From Limnohabitans sp. (GTDB taxonomy: Bacteria > Pseudomonadota > Gammaproteobacteria > Burkholderiales > Burkholderiaceae_C), in NCBI GenBank assembly GCA_021731425.1, contig JAKFXJ010000038.1, forward strand, positions 1-7,224: a DNA stretch of 7,224 nt. Direction: 5' to 3'. Each line of letters opens with the position of its first letter. Within the stretch, counting starts at the first letter, position 1. The notes beneath the pieces are model-generated. The model had not been told where the DNA came from and did not search any database. It saw only the letters and a program-made list of their open reading frames with translations. Below are positions 1 through 6,597 of this stretch, piece after piece. The position numbers and the translations under genes are program-made.

Positions 1-138
1 CCCCAGGCCTGGCGACTGAAGTGGCTGGGCATCGTGGGCGTGCTGATGATGGTGGTGGCCTGTCTGTGGTGGTGGGCCGACAGCGAGGACACCCGCCTCC
101 AAAATGTCTGGCAACGCATCAGCCTCAGCATGGGCTGA
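1..138 (+). CDS. Partial membrane-anchor protein fragment upstream of the L,D-transpeptidase
   Basis: Frame 1 is open from the window edge to TGA at 136-138 and gives 45 residues. It shows basic/aromatic residues (W-R-L-K-W), then one hydrophobic helix (about residues 9-25, ending in three Trp), then a polar tail of about 20 residues with D, E, R and Q. Basic residues before the helix suggest N-in, C-out topology, like a signal anchor or a last transmembrane helix. I do not recognise the family. It may be the C-terminus of an unrelated upstream membrane protein. It may instead be the detached N-terminal anchor of the transpeptidase that follows in the same frame 15 bases later, because that protein lacks its own export signal. 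The 5' end lies outside the window. Confidence 0.5.
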   Translation, partial: PQAWRLKWLGIVGVLMMVVACLWWWADSEDTRLQNVWQRISLSMG

Positions 139-153
139 GCCTCCTCGCCGGCG

Positions 154-1329
154 ATGCAGTGGCGTCTGGACTTCACCCCGCAGCCCGCAGATTCGCAGCT
201 TGCCAACACCACAGATCCCGAGCACTTGGTGCGGCAGATTTATGCCCACTTGGGCGAAGGCGAGCGGGCCCAGGCCCTGGCCACAGCCAGTGTGCTGGTG
301 GAGCGGTTCCCCACCTTCCAACTGGGCCAGCTGCTGTACGCCGACTTGCTCAACATCAGCTCATCCAAGCCGGTGGCCTGGCCCGATAACGAAGAGCTCA
401 ATGCCCCGTCTTTGCGAAAGCGCCTGGACGAGCTGCTCCTGGAGTCCAAACGCCGACTTCAGCGCGACAGTGCCCAAAGCCTGCAGGGCAAAATCCCGAC
501 CGCCCTGACCTACCTGAGCCCGCAGCAGACCTATGTGGCGGCGGTCGACGCCTCGAAGTCGCGGCTTTACTGGTTTGAGAACCGCAGTGGGCCCGATGGG
601 CGTTTGCAGCTGCACCTGGTCAAAGAAACCTACATCTCTGTGGGCATTAACGGGGTGGGCAAGCACAAAGAGGGCGATGGCAAAACGCCTTTGGGGGTTT
701 ACTTCATACTGCGCAATTTGCCCGGTGAAGGTCTGCCCGATTTGTTTGGTGTGGGCGCTTTGACGCTGAACTACCCCAATGCGGTGGACCTGATGCGCAA
801 GAAAACAGGCTCGGGCATCTGGCTGCATGGCACGCCCAGCGCCCAATACGCCCGAGCACCCGAGTCCACCGACGGGTGTGTGGTGCTGTCCAACCCCGAA
901 ATGCAGCGCTTACTGAAGATGCCCGAGCTGCGCATGACACCAGTGGTCATTGCCGAGCAACTCGAATGGGTGAACGCTGACCAGGCCAAACAGTCGTGGG
1001 ACGCTTTTAAGCCCACCCTGGACAAGTGGCTGCAAGCCCGCAACGGCCGCGACCCGCAGGCTCTGAAAACCCACTACAGCCTGCGCTACGAACAAGATGG
1101 CCAAGGCTTGGAGCAAGTCTGGCCCCGACTGGCCCAAACCACTTTGGGTTACAGCCAAAGCCAGCCGCTGGAGTTGGTGTCGGTTTTGAACTGGAAAGAC
1201 CAAGAGCACAACATGGTGGTGACCCTGAGAGATCCCAACCAGACCCACCCCCAAGGCGCGTCCTATTTGCGCATGTATTGGCAAAAGGAAAATGGCCAAT
1301 GGCGGCTGGTGTTTCAAGGGCCGACCTGA
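154..1329 (+). CDS. L,D-transpeptidase, YkuD family, with NTF2-like C-terminal domain
   Basis: Proteins with a YkuD domain form or exchange 3-3 cross-links in peptidoglycan, or attach proteins to it, in the periplasm through a catalytic cysteine. The frame encodes 391 residues. Residues 23-66 look like a short helical TPR-like segment. The YkuD domain spans about 127-262 and carries the signature H225-x3-S229 (in LHGTPS) and D240-G241-C242, with C242 the expected nucleophile. Residues about 275-388 look like the NTF2/SnoaL-type tail seen in betaproteobacterial YafK-like proteins. The start is a problem. ATG 154 is the only ATG between the in-frame TGA at 136 and the conserved part, it has no clear ribosome binding site, and the first 24 residues are not a signal peptide although the enzyme should act outside the cytoplasm. 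The missing signal may be the helix encoded just upstream in the same frame. The family call is secure; the start and intactness are not. Confidence 0.9.
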   Translation: MQWRLDFTPQPADSQLANTTDPEHLVRQIYAHLGEGERAQALATASVLVERFPTFQLGQLLYADLLNISSSKPVAWPDNEELNAPSLRKRLDELLLESKRRLQRDSAQSLQGKIPTALTYLSPQQTYVAAVDASKSRLYWFENRSGPDGRLQLHLVKETYISVGINGVGKHKEGDGKTPLGVYFILRNLPGEGLPDLFGVGALTLNYPNAVDLMRKKTGSGIWLHGTPSAQYARAPESTDGCVVLSNPEMQRLLKMPELRMTPVVIAEQLEWVNADQAKQSWDAFKPTLDKWLQARNGRDPQALKTHYSLRYEQDGQGLEQVWPRLAQTTLGYSQSQPLELVSVLNWKDQEHNMVVTLRDPNQTHPQGASYLRMYWQKENGQWRLVFQGPT

Positions 1330-1371
1330 GCGTCCTCACGCTTGAACCACGAACGCACCCAACGCAGCCGC

Positions 1372-1662
1372 ATGAACACCGAAATCCCGTTTTTTAATGG
1401 CCGCATCGCGCCCGAGGGCGGCAGTTTTGACGCGTGGAAAACGCAAAGCCTGCTCGACTCGCTGGAGCAAGGCGGCCTGCAGTGGCCCAGCTCTTGCCGA
1501 TCGGGCACATGCCGCACCTGCATCGGCCAGTTGGTCTCGGGCCAGGTGCACTACGAGATGGAATGGCCCGGTCTCACGGCCGAAGAAAAAGCCGAGGGCT
1601 GTGTGCTGCCGTGTGTGGCGCGGCCGCTCGGCGATGTGGTGCTGCAAGACCCCTTCGCCTGA
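1372..1662 (+). CDS. Small [2Fe-2S] plant-type ferredoxin
   Basis: A 96-residue electron-transfer protein that probably binds one [2Fe-2S] cluster in the cytoplasm. The ligand pattern is C42-x4-C47-x2-C50 (in SCRSGTCRTC), with the fourth ligand C81 in LPCVARP, which is the plant/adrenodoxin-type fer2 arrangement. An extra cysteine, C77, lies four residues before the last ligand. The length is normal for a single-domain ferredoxin with no attached reductase. ATG 1372 is chosen over the in-frame TTG 1342 because the fold begins right after it; neither has a good Shine-Dalgarno. It follows the transpeptidase stop by 42 bases and may share its transcript, and it converges on ntrC. The redox partner cannot be told from the window. 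Confidence 0.88.
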   Translation: MNTEIPFFNGRIAPEGGSFDAWKTQSLLDSLEQGGLQWPSSCRSGTCRTCIGQLVSGQVHYEMEWPGLTAEEKAEGCVLPCVARPLGDVVLQDPFA

Positions 1663-1680
1663 GCGTACAGCCAGCGGGCT

Positions 1681-3216
1681 TTAGCCCTCTTCCAAGCCCA
1701 GCTCCTGGATTTTGCGGGTGATGGTGTTGCGGCCAATGCCCAGTTTTTGGGCCGCCTCGATGCGGCGGCCCCGCGTGGTGGCCAGCGCCGCCTGAATGAG
1801 GCTGGTTTCGAAACGGCGGGTGAGCGCGTCCCACACATCGGTGCGGCCCGATTTGAGCAAAGCCAAGGCCTCTTGCTCCAAGTCGGCCTCCCAGGGCATG
1901 GCCGCTGGGCGAACCACGGGGCTGTCCAGCGGCTGCGCCAAGTTTGGCGCGTGCGCGGCACGGTCGGGGTCCGCCAGATGGCTGGCGTCTGACAGCCCCA
2001 GTGGCGCCTCGCCCAAACTTGTGCCTGCACCCGCAGGCGCGGCCACACCCGAGAGCCCCTGCACTTCGGGGGGCAGGTCCTTGACCTCAATCAGCTGGGT
2101 GGGCGCCATCACGGTGAGCCAGTGGCAGATGTTTTCAAGCTGGCGCACATTGCCCGGAAACTGGAATTGGCCCAAGCGTTCGAGCGCCGCATCGGCCATC
2201 CGTTTGGGCTCTACGCCCAGCTGCTGGGCGCTGCGCTGCAAAAAGTAACGCGCCAGCACGGGCACGTCTTCGCGCCGCTCGCGCAGGGCGGGCAGGCGCA
2301 AGCGAATCACATTCAGGCGGTGGAACAAATCCTCGCGGAACGCGCCTTCCTTGACGCGTTGCTCCAAGTCTTGGTGCGTTGCGGCGATCACGCGCACATT
2401 GGCTTTGACGGCGCTGTGCCCGCCCACGCGGTAGAAGTGGCCATCCGACAGCACACGCAGCAAACGCGTTTGCAGATCAAACGGCATGTCGCCAATTTCA
2501 TCGAGGAACAAGGTGCCGCCATCGGCCTGCTCAAAGCGGCCGCGCCTGGAGGCTTGTGCGCCCGTGAAGGCGCCGCGCTCATGGCCAAAGAGTTCGCTCT
2601 CAAGCAGGTCTTTGGGAATGGCCGCTGTGTTGATGGCCACAAAGGGCTGCTTGGATCGCGGCGAGTGTTTGTGCAGCGCATGCGCCACCAGCTCTTTGCC
2701 GGAACCCGACTCGCCCGTGATGAGCACCGTGACATGGCTTTGCGCCAGGCGGCCAATGCCGCGAAAGACATCTTGCATGGCCGGGGCCTGGCCGAGCATT
2801 TCGGGCGCGTCGTCCATTTTTTCTTCGGCCACGTCTTCACGCTGGCTCTCGCCCACGGCGCGGCGGATCAGTTCCACCGCCTTAGGCAAATCAAAGGGCT
2901 TGGGCAGGTACTCAAAAGCCCCGCTGGAAAAAGCCGACACGGCGCTGTCCAGATCAGAAAACGCCGTCATGATGATGACCGGCAAACCGGGCATGCGCTG
3001 CTTGATGGCGGCGAGCAAATCGAGGCCCGAGCCACCCGGCATGCGGATGTCGCTGACCAAGACCTGCGGGCCATCGCTCTCGCCTTCGGCCTCCAGGGCC
3101 TTCATCACCTCGCGGGGGTTGGTGAAGCTGCGCGTGGGCAATCCTTCGCGCAGCAATGCTTTTTCGAGCACAAAGCGAATGGATTGGTCATCGTCTACGA
3201 TCCAGATCGGCTTCAT
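1681..3216 (-). CDS. ntrC: Nitrogen regulation protein NR(I), NtrC response regulator
   Basis: Sigma-54-dependent activator that is phosphorylated by NtrB under nitrogen limitation and then drives glnA and other nitrogen genes from upstream enhancers. From ATG 3216 it is 511 residues. Domains in order: receiver 1-120 with acidic pocket D8-D9-D10, phospho-acceptor D56, T84 and K106; AAA+ domain about 140-372 with Walker A GESGSGKE (168-175), the sigma-54 contact loop GAFTGA (215-220) and Walker B around LFLDE (236-240); a long Ala/Pro-rich linker about 385-448; and a Fis-type helix-turn-helix at about 485-508 (EAAQKLGIGRNTITRKI). The start MKPIWIVDDD fits NtrC proteins and has AAAGAG upstream. 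An in-frame ATG at 3240 would add 8 residues. It lies just downstream of ntrB in the same operon. It is longer than the ~470-residue enteric protein because of the linker. Confidence 0.97.
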   Translation of the reverse strand: MKPIWIVDDDQSIRFVLEKALLREGLPTRSFTNPREVMKALEAEGESDGPQVLVSDIRMPGGSGLDLLAAIKQRMPGLPVIIMTAFSDLDSAVSAFSSGAFEYLPKPFDLPKAVELIRRAVGESQREDVAEEKMDDAPEMLGQAPAMQDVFRGIGRLAQSHVTVLITGESGSGKELVAHALHKHSPRSKQPFVAINTAAIPKDLLESELFGHERGAFTGAQASRRGRFEQADGGTLFLDEIGDMPFDLQTRLLRVLSDGHFYRVGGHSAVKANVRVIAATHQDLEQRVKEGAFREDLFHRLNVIRLRLPALRERREDVPVLARYFLQRSAQQLGVEPKRMADAALERLGQFQFPGNVRQLENICHWLTVMAPTQLIEVKDLPPEVQGLSGVAAPAGAGTSLGEAPLGLSDASHLADPDRAAHAPNLAQPLDSPVVRPAAMPWEADLEQEALALLKSGRTDVWDALTRRFETSLIQAALATTRGRRIEAAQKLGIGRNTITRKIQELGLEEG

Positions 3217-3250
3217 CAAGGTGGCTCTTTCAGTGGTCATGTGTGAGGCT

Positions 3251-4312
3251 TCAAGGCAGGGGAATCAAGATCTTGAAGTCCGTACGGCCCGGCTCACTTT
3301 CACACTCGATCAGGCCATGGTGTTGTTGCACAAAGGTTTGCGCCAATGTGAGCCCCAGGCCAGAACCACCTTCGCGCCCCGAAATCAACGGGAAGAAAAT
3401 GCGGTCCTTGATCGAGTCTGGAACACCAGGCCCGTTGTCCATCACATGCAATTCCAATGCCAGGCGATATCGCTGCTTGCCAAATGTGACTTGCCTCAAG
3501 ATCCGGGTCTTCAGGGTGATCTGCGCATCTCCCTGCGCCACGCGTTCTTGCAGCGCCTGCGCCGCGTTGTGTGCGATGTTGAGCACCGCCTGGATGAGCT
3601 GCTCGCGGTCGCCGCGAAACTCGGGGATCGAGATGTCGTAGTCACGCACCACGCGCAGGCCCCGGGGGAACTCAGCAAGGATCAAGGCCCGCACACGTTC
3701 ACACACCTCGTGGATGTTCACATCGCCCACCACATGCGGCCTGCGGTGCGGCGCAAGCAAGCGGTCCACCAAGGTTTGCAGGCGGTCAGCTTCGTGGATG
3801 ATGACTTGCGTGTACTCGGTCAGCTCCTTGTCGTTGAGCTCCATCTCCAGCAACTGCGCCGAACCGCGAATGCCGCCCAGCGGGTTTTTGATCTCGTGCG
3901 CCAGGTTGCGGATCAGCTCTTTATTGGCCTGGGCCTGGTCCAGCAGGCGCTCCTCGCGCTCTTGCCGGGTTTGCTGCTCCACCGGCAGCAGTTCCACAAT
4001 CACCTCGTCGGGCAAATCGGTCAGGGCCACGATGACGTGCACGGGCAAAGGCTCGTCGTGGTGCAGGCGGCGCAGCTGGGCTTCGTAGCGCAGGGCGGCA
4101 AACTCATTGGACTGCGCCCCAGACAAGGCCAGGATCAGGGGCTGGGGGTCGACAAAGTAGTCTGGCAAATGCGTGTCGTGCAGCGTGCGCCGGGACAGGC
4201 CCAAGGCATCTTCGAGCGCGGCATTCACAAAGCGCACACGGCCTTGGCCCTGCATCACGGCCACAGGCGTGGCCAGCAGGTCAAAGGCCTGAAATCGGTT
4301 GGGCTGGTTCAT
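3251..4312 (-). CDS. glnL: Nitrogen regulation sensor histidine kinase/phosphatase NR(II), NtrB
   Basis: Cytoplasmic sensor kinase that phosphorylates and dephosphorylates NtrC; in known systems the PII protein sets the balance. It has 353 residues and no membrane segment. An N-terminal PAS-like sensor spans about 1-110, followed by a helical linker 113-132. The H-box is HEIKNP (139-144) with phospho-acceptor H139, the same number as in E. coli. The N-box is at 245-250, the G1 box is DNGPG (292-296), the F region is FFPLIS (306-311), and the G2 glycine cluster is GREGGSGLG (312-320). All catalytic motifs are present. The start ATG overlaps the TGA of the preceding secreted-protein gene (ATGA) and has no clear ribosome binding site, so translation is probably coupled. 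The ntrC frame follows directly. The gene is also called ntrB. Confidence 0.96.
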   Translation of the reverse strand: MNQPNRFQAFDLLATPVAVMQGQGRVRFVNAALEDALGLSRRTLHDTHLPDYFVDPQPLILALSGAQSNEFAALRYEAQLRRLHHDEPLPVHVIVALTDLPDEVIVELLPVEQQTRQEREERLLDQAQANKELIRNLAHEIKNPLGGIRGSAQLLEMELNDKELTEYTQVIIHEADRLQTLVDRLLAPHRRPHVVGDVNIHEVCERVRALILAEFPRGLRVVRDYDISIPEFRGDREQLIQAVLNIAHNAAQALQERVAQGDAQITLKTRILRQVTFGKQRYRLALELHVMDNGPGVPDSIKDRIFFPLISGREGGSGLGLTLAQTFVQQHHGLIECESEPGRTDFKILIPLP

Positions 4313-4968
4313 GGCATGCGGACGCTGGTGTGCACCGGGCGACGCGACAACTCGCGTTGCAGGCTGTCGATGTCGCGTTCGGTGCGCTCGATGGCCGCCT
4401 TCATCTCAGCCACACGGTCCAGGTATTTCTGGTGGTTGCGGGTTTCGGCGGCCCACTTCTCGGGCTCGCCTTGGTTGTAGCTGTGCACCAACTGCGCCAG
4501 TTGTGCACGGGCTTTGTCCAGCTCCTGCATCAGGATGGTGCGTGCTTGGCCATCGCGCTCGCTTTGCTGCACATCGGTCAGGCGTGTGGGCACTGCGGGG
4601 GTGCGGGGCTGACCTGCAGCGTTGGGGGCAGAGGCCACGGGCTCGGCTGGGGCGCTGCGTGTGGGCACGGCTGAGGCAGTCTGCGGCTGGGGATGCGGCT
4701 GAAGCGTGGGGCGGGTGCCGTTGATCACGGTGATGGCCTGCGGGGCCAGCGGCTCGCACAGCGCGGGCTCACGCGGGGCGTTGGTGTATTCCTGGCCGCA
4801 GCGGTAAACGGCTTGCTGGGCTTGCGCGGGCTGGCTGCTGAGTACCAGCCCCAAGGCCGACAGCCACAACAAAAAGAGGACGGCCGAAGCCGACGGTAAC
4901 CATGAAAAAAGGACGGCCGAGGCCGTCCTTGTGGGGCATTGCACAGGTGGGTGTGCAATGGTGCTCAT
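4309..4968 (-). CDS. Predicted secreted protein with Cys-containing N-domain and C-terminal coiled coil, between glnA and ntrB
   Basis: From ATG 4968, five bases after the glnA stop, this is 219 residues. Residues 1-15 are polar with one Arg, 16-43 are hydrophobic, and AQA at 48-50 is a good signal peptidase I site, so the protein is probably periplasmic. The mature start (VYRCG, then EYTN and a second Cys in ALCEPL) resembles the short DUF4124-like segment common in Comamonadaceae. A Pro/Ala/Thr-rich stretch (about 80-140) follows. Residues 147-210 are charged with heptad-like spacing and probably form a coiled coil. The function is unknown. The start is uncertain: no Shine-Dalgarno precedes 4968, and an intrinsic terminator plus a second hairpin fall within the signal-peptide codons. 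A GTG at 4944 or a TTG near residue 33 are other options. It overlaps ntrB by ATGA. Confidence 0.75.
   Translation of the reverse strand: MSTIAHPPVQCPTRTASAVLFSWLPSASAVLFLLWLSALGLVLSSQPAQAQQAVYRCGQEYTNAPREPALCEPLAPQAITVINGTRPTLQPHPQPQTASAVPTRSAPAEPVASAPNAAGQPRTPAVPTRLTDVQQSERDGQARTILMQELDKARAQLAQLVHSYNQGEPEKWAAETRNHQKYLDRVAEMKAAIERTERDIDSLQRELSRRPVHTSVRMP
4858..4923 (-). repeat. Imperfect 33-bp tandem duplication (two copies)
   Basis: Copies at 4923-4891 and 4890-4858 (minus) match at 25 of 33 positions and share an 11-base core, TCGGCCGTCCT. The unit is 11 codons, so the secreted protein carries ASAVLFSWLPS followed by ASAVLFLLWLS in its signal peptide. The second copy supplies the second terminator-like hairpin. 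Confidence 0.65.
4871..4892 (-). terminator. Second, weaker terminator-like hairpin
   Basis: In the minus-strand RNA, CGGC-UUCG-GCCG forms a 4-bp stem capped by the very stable C(UUCG)G tetraloop. UCCUC and a run of five Us (As at 4871-4875) follow. It stands 33 bases downstream of the first terminator and arises from an imperfect copy of it. The five-base gap before the U-run makes it weak alone. Confidence 0.45.
4905..4930 (-). terminator. Intrinsic terminator downstream of glnA
   Basis: In the minus-strand RNA, AAGGACGGC pairs with GCCGTCCTT across a CUCG loop (9 bp, mostly G-C) and runs directly into a U-tract (the As at 4905-4910). On the + strand no T-run follows the hairpin, so it points away from glnA. 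It begins 44 bases after the glnA stop but lies within codons 13-22 of the next frame if that gene starts at 4968. Confidence 0.8.
4937..4960. repeat. Perfect 9-bp inverted repeat between glnA and the terminator
   Basis: CATTGCACA-N6-TGTGCAATG with no mismatch in the arms, centred 25 bases after the glnA stop. It could be an mRNA hairpin that protects the glnA 3' end or a protein operator. The inner half-sites TGCAC and GTGCA are those of NtrC but are 8 bases apart instead of 7. Confidence 0.7.
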
Positions 4969-4973
4969 GCTGA

Positions 4974-6389
4974 TTACAGCGAGTAATACATGTCGTATTC
5001 GACAGGCGAGACTTCCACGCGGCTGCGGTTGACTTCTTGCATCTTCAAGTCGATGTAAGCGTCGATCCACGAGTCGGTGAACACGCCACCCTTGGTCAAG
5101 AAAGCGCGGTCTGCATTCAGTGCGTCCAGAGCTTGGTCCAGGCTGGAGCAAACGGTGGGGACCAATTTGTCTTCTTCTGGAGGCAGGTGGTACAAGTCTT
5201 TGGTCGCTGCTTCACCGGGGTGAATCTTGTTTTCCACGCCATCTAAGCCCGCCATCAACAAGGCTGCGAAGCCGAGGTAAGGGTTGCACAATGGATCGGG
5301 GAAACGGGCTTCCACACGGCGGCCCTTGTCGCTGGCGACGTTGGGGATGCGGATCGAAGCGGAGCGGTTCTTGGCCGAGTAAGCCAACTTGACCGGTGCT
5401 TCGTAGTGAGGAACCAGACGCTTGTAGCTGTTGGTGCCGGGGTTGGTGATCGCGTTCAGGGCACGGGCGTGCTTGATGATGCCGCCGATGTAGAACAAGG
5501 CGAATTCAGACAAACCAGCGTAGCCATTGCCTGCGAACAGGTTCTTGCCGTCTTTCCAGATGGACTGGTGCACGTGCATGCCGGAACCGTTGTCACCCGC
5601 GTATGGCTTGGGCATGAAGGTGGCGGTTTTGCCATAAGCATTGGCCACGTTGTGGATCACGTACTTTTGCAGCAGTGTCCAGTCAGCACGCTCAACCAAA
5701 GTGGAGAAACGTGTGCCGATTTCGCACTGACCAGCACCAGCCACTTCGTGGTGGTGCACTTCGACCGGGATACCCACGGATTCGAGGATCAGCGACATTT
5801 CGCTGCGCATGTCGTGTGTGCTGTCGACGGGGGGCACTGGGAAGTAGCCGCCCTTGACGCGGTTGCGGTGGCCTTTGTTGCCGCCGTCCATCTTGGCGCC
5901 GCTGTTCCATGGGGCTTCGGCTTCGTCGATGGCGTAGAAAGTGTTGTTCGGCTCGGTGCTCCAACGCACTTCGTCAAACAAGAAGAACTCTGGCTCGGGA
6001 CCGAAGTAGGCGGTGTCGCCCAGGCCCGATTGCTTGAGGTATGTCTCGGCACGCTTGGCGATCGAACGTGGGTCACGCTCGTAGGCTTTGCCGTCAGTGG
6101 GTTCGATCACGTCGCAGATCAGAACCAGGGTGACTTCTTCGAAGAAGGGGTCGATGATGGCGCTGTTGGGATCAGGAATCAACAGCATGTCGGAGGCTTC
6201 GATGCCCTTCCAGCCGGCAATCGAAGAGCCGTCAAACGCTTGACCGTCTTCGAACTTGCTTTCGTCAAACTGCGACACGGGCGCAGTGATGTGCTGCCAT
6301 TTGCCACGGGTATCGGTGAAACGGAAGTCAACGAACTTGACTTCGTTCTCTTTCACCATGTTCATCACGTCTGCGACGGTCTTGGCCAT
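4974..6389 (-). CDS. glnA: Glutamine synthetase type I (GSI-beta)
   Basis: Converts glutamate, ammonia and ATP to glutamine as a cytoplasmic dodecamer, the entry point for ammonia when nitrogen is scarce. It has 471 residues, matching the usual ~469. Visible hallmarks are the N-terminal beta-Grasp part with FDGSSIAGW (52-60), metal and substrate residues E132 and E134 in GPEPEFF, the HHHE segment 212-215, E223, the MHVHQS loop (271-276), R342 and R347 in NRSASIRIP, and R362 in ARFPDP. Y400 in [10 protein letters not shown] is the adenylylation site, so the enzyme is probably controlled by GlnE. ATG 6389 is chosen because AGGAG lies 6-7 bases upstream; a TTG one codon earlier is not needed. 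It is the first gene of a glnA / secreted protein / ntrB / ntrC operon, preceded by a sigma-54 promoter and an NtrC site. Confidence 0.98.
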   Translation of the reverse strand: MAKTVADVMNMVKENEVKFVDFRFTDTRGKWQHITAPVSQFDESKFEDGQAFDGSSIAGWKGIEASDMLLIPDPNSAIIDPFFEEVTLVLICDVIEPTDGKAYERDPRSIAKRAETYLKQSGLGDTAYFGPEPEFFLFDEVRWSTEPNNTFYAIDEAEAPWNSGAKMDGGNKGHRNRVKGGYFPVPPVDSTHDMRSEMSLILESVGIPVEVHHHEVAGAGQCEIGTRFSTLVERADWTLLQKYVIHNVANAYGKTATFMPKPYAGDNGSGMHVHQSIWKDGKNLFAGNGYAGLSEFALFYIGGIIKHARALNAITNPGTNSYKRLVPHYEAPVKLAYSAKNRSASIRIPNVASDKGRRVEARFPDPLCNPYLGFAALLMAGLDGVENKIHPGEAATKDLYHLPPEEDKLVPTVCSSLDQALDALNADRAFLTKGGVFTDSWIDAYIDLKMQEVNRSRVEVSPVEYDMYYSL

Positions 6390-6401
6390 CAAAATCTCCT
6401 G
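6383..6401 (-). promoter_or_regulatory. glnA ribosome binding site
   Basis: The minus strand reads AGGAGA, then about five bases, then ATG at 6389. It is the clearest Shine-Dalgarno in the window, and it decides ATG 6389 over the TTG one codon upstream. Confidence 0.8.
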
Positions 6402-6436
6402 AAGGAAAAGGGGTTAAATAGTGGACGCACAACTCT

Positions 6437-6452
6437 TGCAGTTTCTGTGCCA
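6437..6452 (-). promoter_or_regulatory. Sigma-54 (-24/-12) promoter of glnA
   Basis: The minus strand reads TGGCAC-N5-CTGCA. Against the consensus TGGCAC-N5-TTGCW this has one mismatch (C for the first T of the -12 box), and the invariant GG and GC have the exact spacing. Transcription would begin near 6426, about 37 bases before the glnA ATG, with AGGAG in between. This fits NtrC/RpoN control of glnA as in enteric glnAp2. Confidence 0.85.
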
Positions 6453-6532
6453 ACCGGCCCAGTCCACCCAAGCTGAACAACCTCAAATTGTGCCTTGAGC
6501 TGAGTGGTTTGGGCGCGGGGCGGCAGAAAAAA

Positions 6533-6577
6533 GCACCTTGCGGTGGATGATCAAGGCCGCTGCACCCGATTCGGTAC
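6533..6577. promoter_or_regulatory. Two weaker NtrC-like elements in the glnA control region
   Basis: At 6533-6546 the + strand has GCACC-N4-GGTGG, both half-site cores but one base short in the spacer. At 6561-6576 it has TGCACC-N6-GGTA, one perfect half-site and a poor, shifted partner. They would sit about 115 and 142 bases upstream of the predicted start, near where enteric glnA carries its two enhancer sites (-108 and -140). The wrong spacing keeps the call weak. Confidence 0.3.
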
Positions 6578-6592
6578 GCCCCTAGTTGGGGC
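6578..6592. repeat. Small inverted repeat in the glnA upstream region
   Basis: GCCCC-TAGTT-GGGGC, perfect 5-bp arms with a 5-base spacer, between the strong NtrC-like site and the weaker ones. On the minus strand no T-run follows it, so it is a poor terminator for the CinA-type gene. Its role is unknown. Confidence 0.35.
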
Positions 6593-6597
6593 AATTT

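Noticed and set aside
1676..1687. GGGC-TTTA-GCCC hairpin as a two-way terminator
   Set aside because: The stem is only 4-5 bp, no T-run follows on either strand, and it overlaps the ntrC stop codon.
2122..4480. Very long + strand open frames opposite ntrC and ntrB
   Set aside because: They are antisense to two genes with complete catalytic motifs. High GC removes stop codons from opposite frames, and the translations show no domain, signal or ribosome binding site.
4969..5151. Upstream extension of the secreted-protein frame into the glnA 3' end
   Set aside because: Those 61 codons lie within the conserved C-terminus of glnA and are Arg-rich without hydrophobic character; a start at 4968 or later gives the signal peptide.
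5406..6476. 356-codon + strand open frame opposite glnA
   Set aside because: It mirrors the strongly biased codons of glnA and shows no recognisable protein motif.
6578..6592. GCCCC/GGGGC repeat as terminator of the CinA-type gene
   Set aside because: On the minus strand it is followed by GTACC, not a T-run; the AATTTT run is on the + strand, where no gene precedes it.
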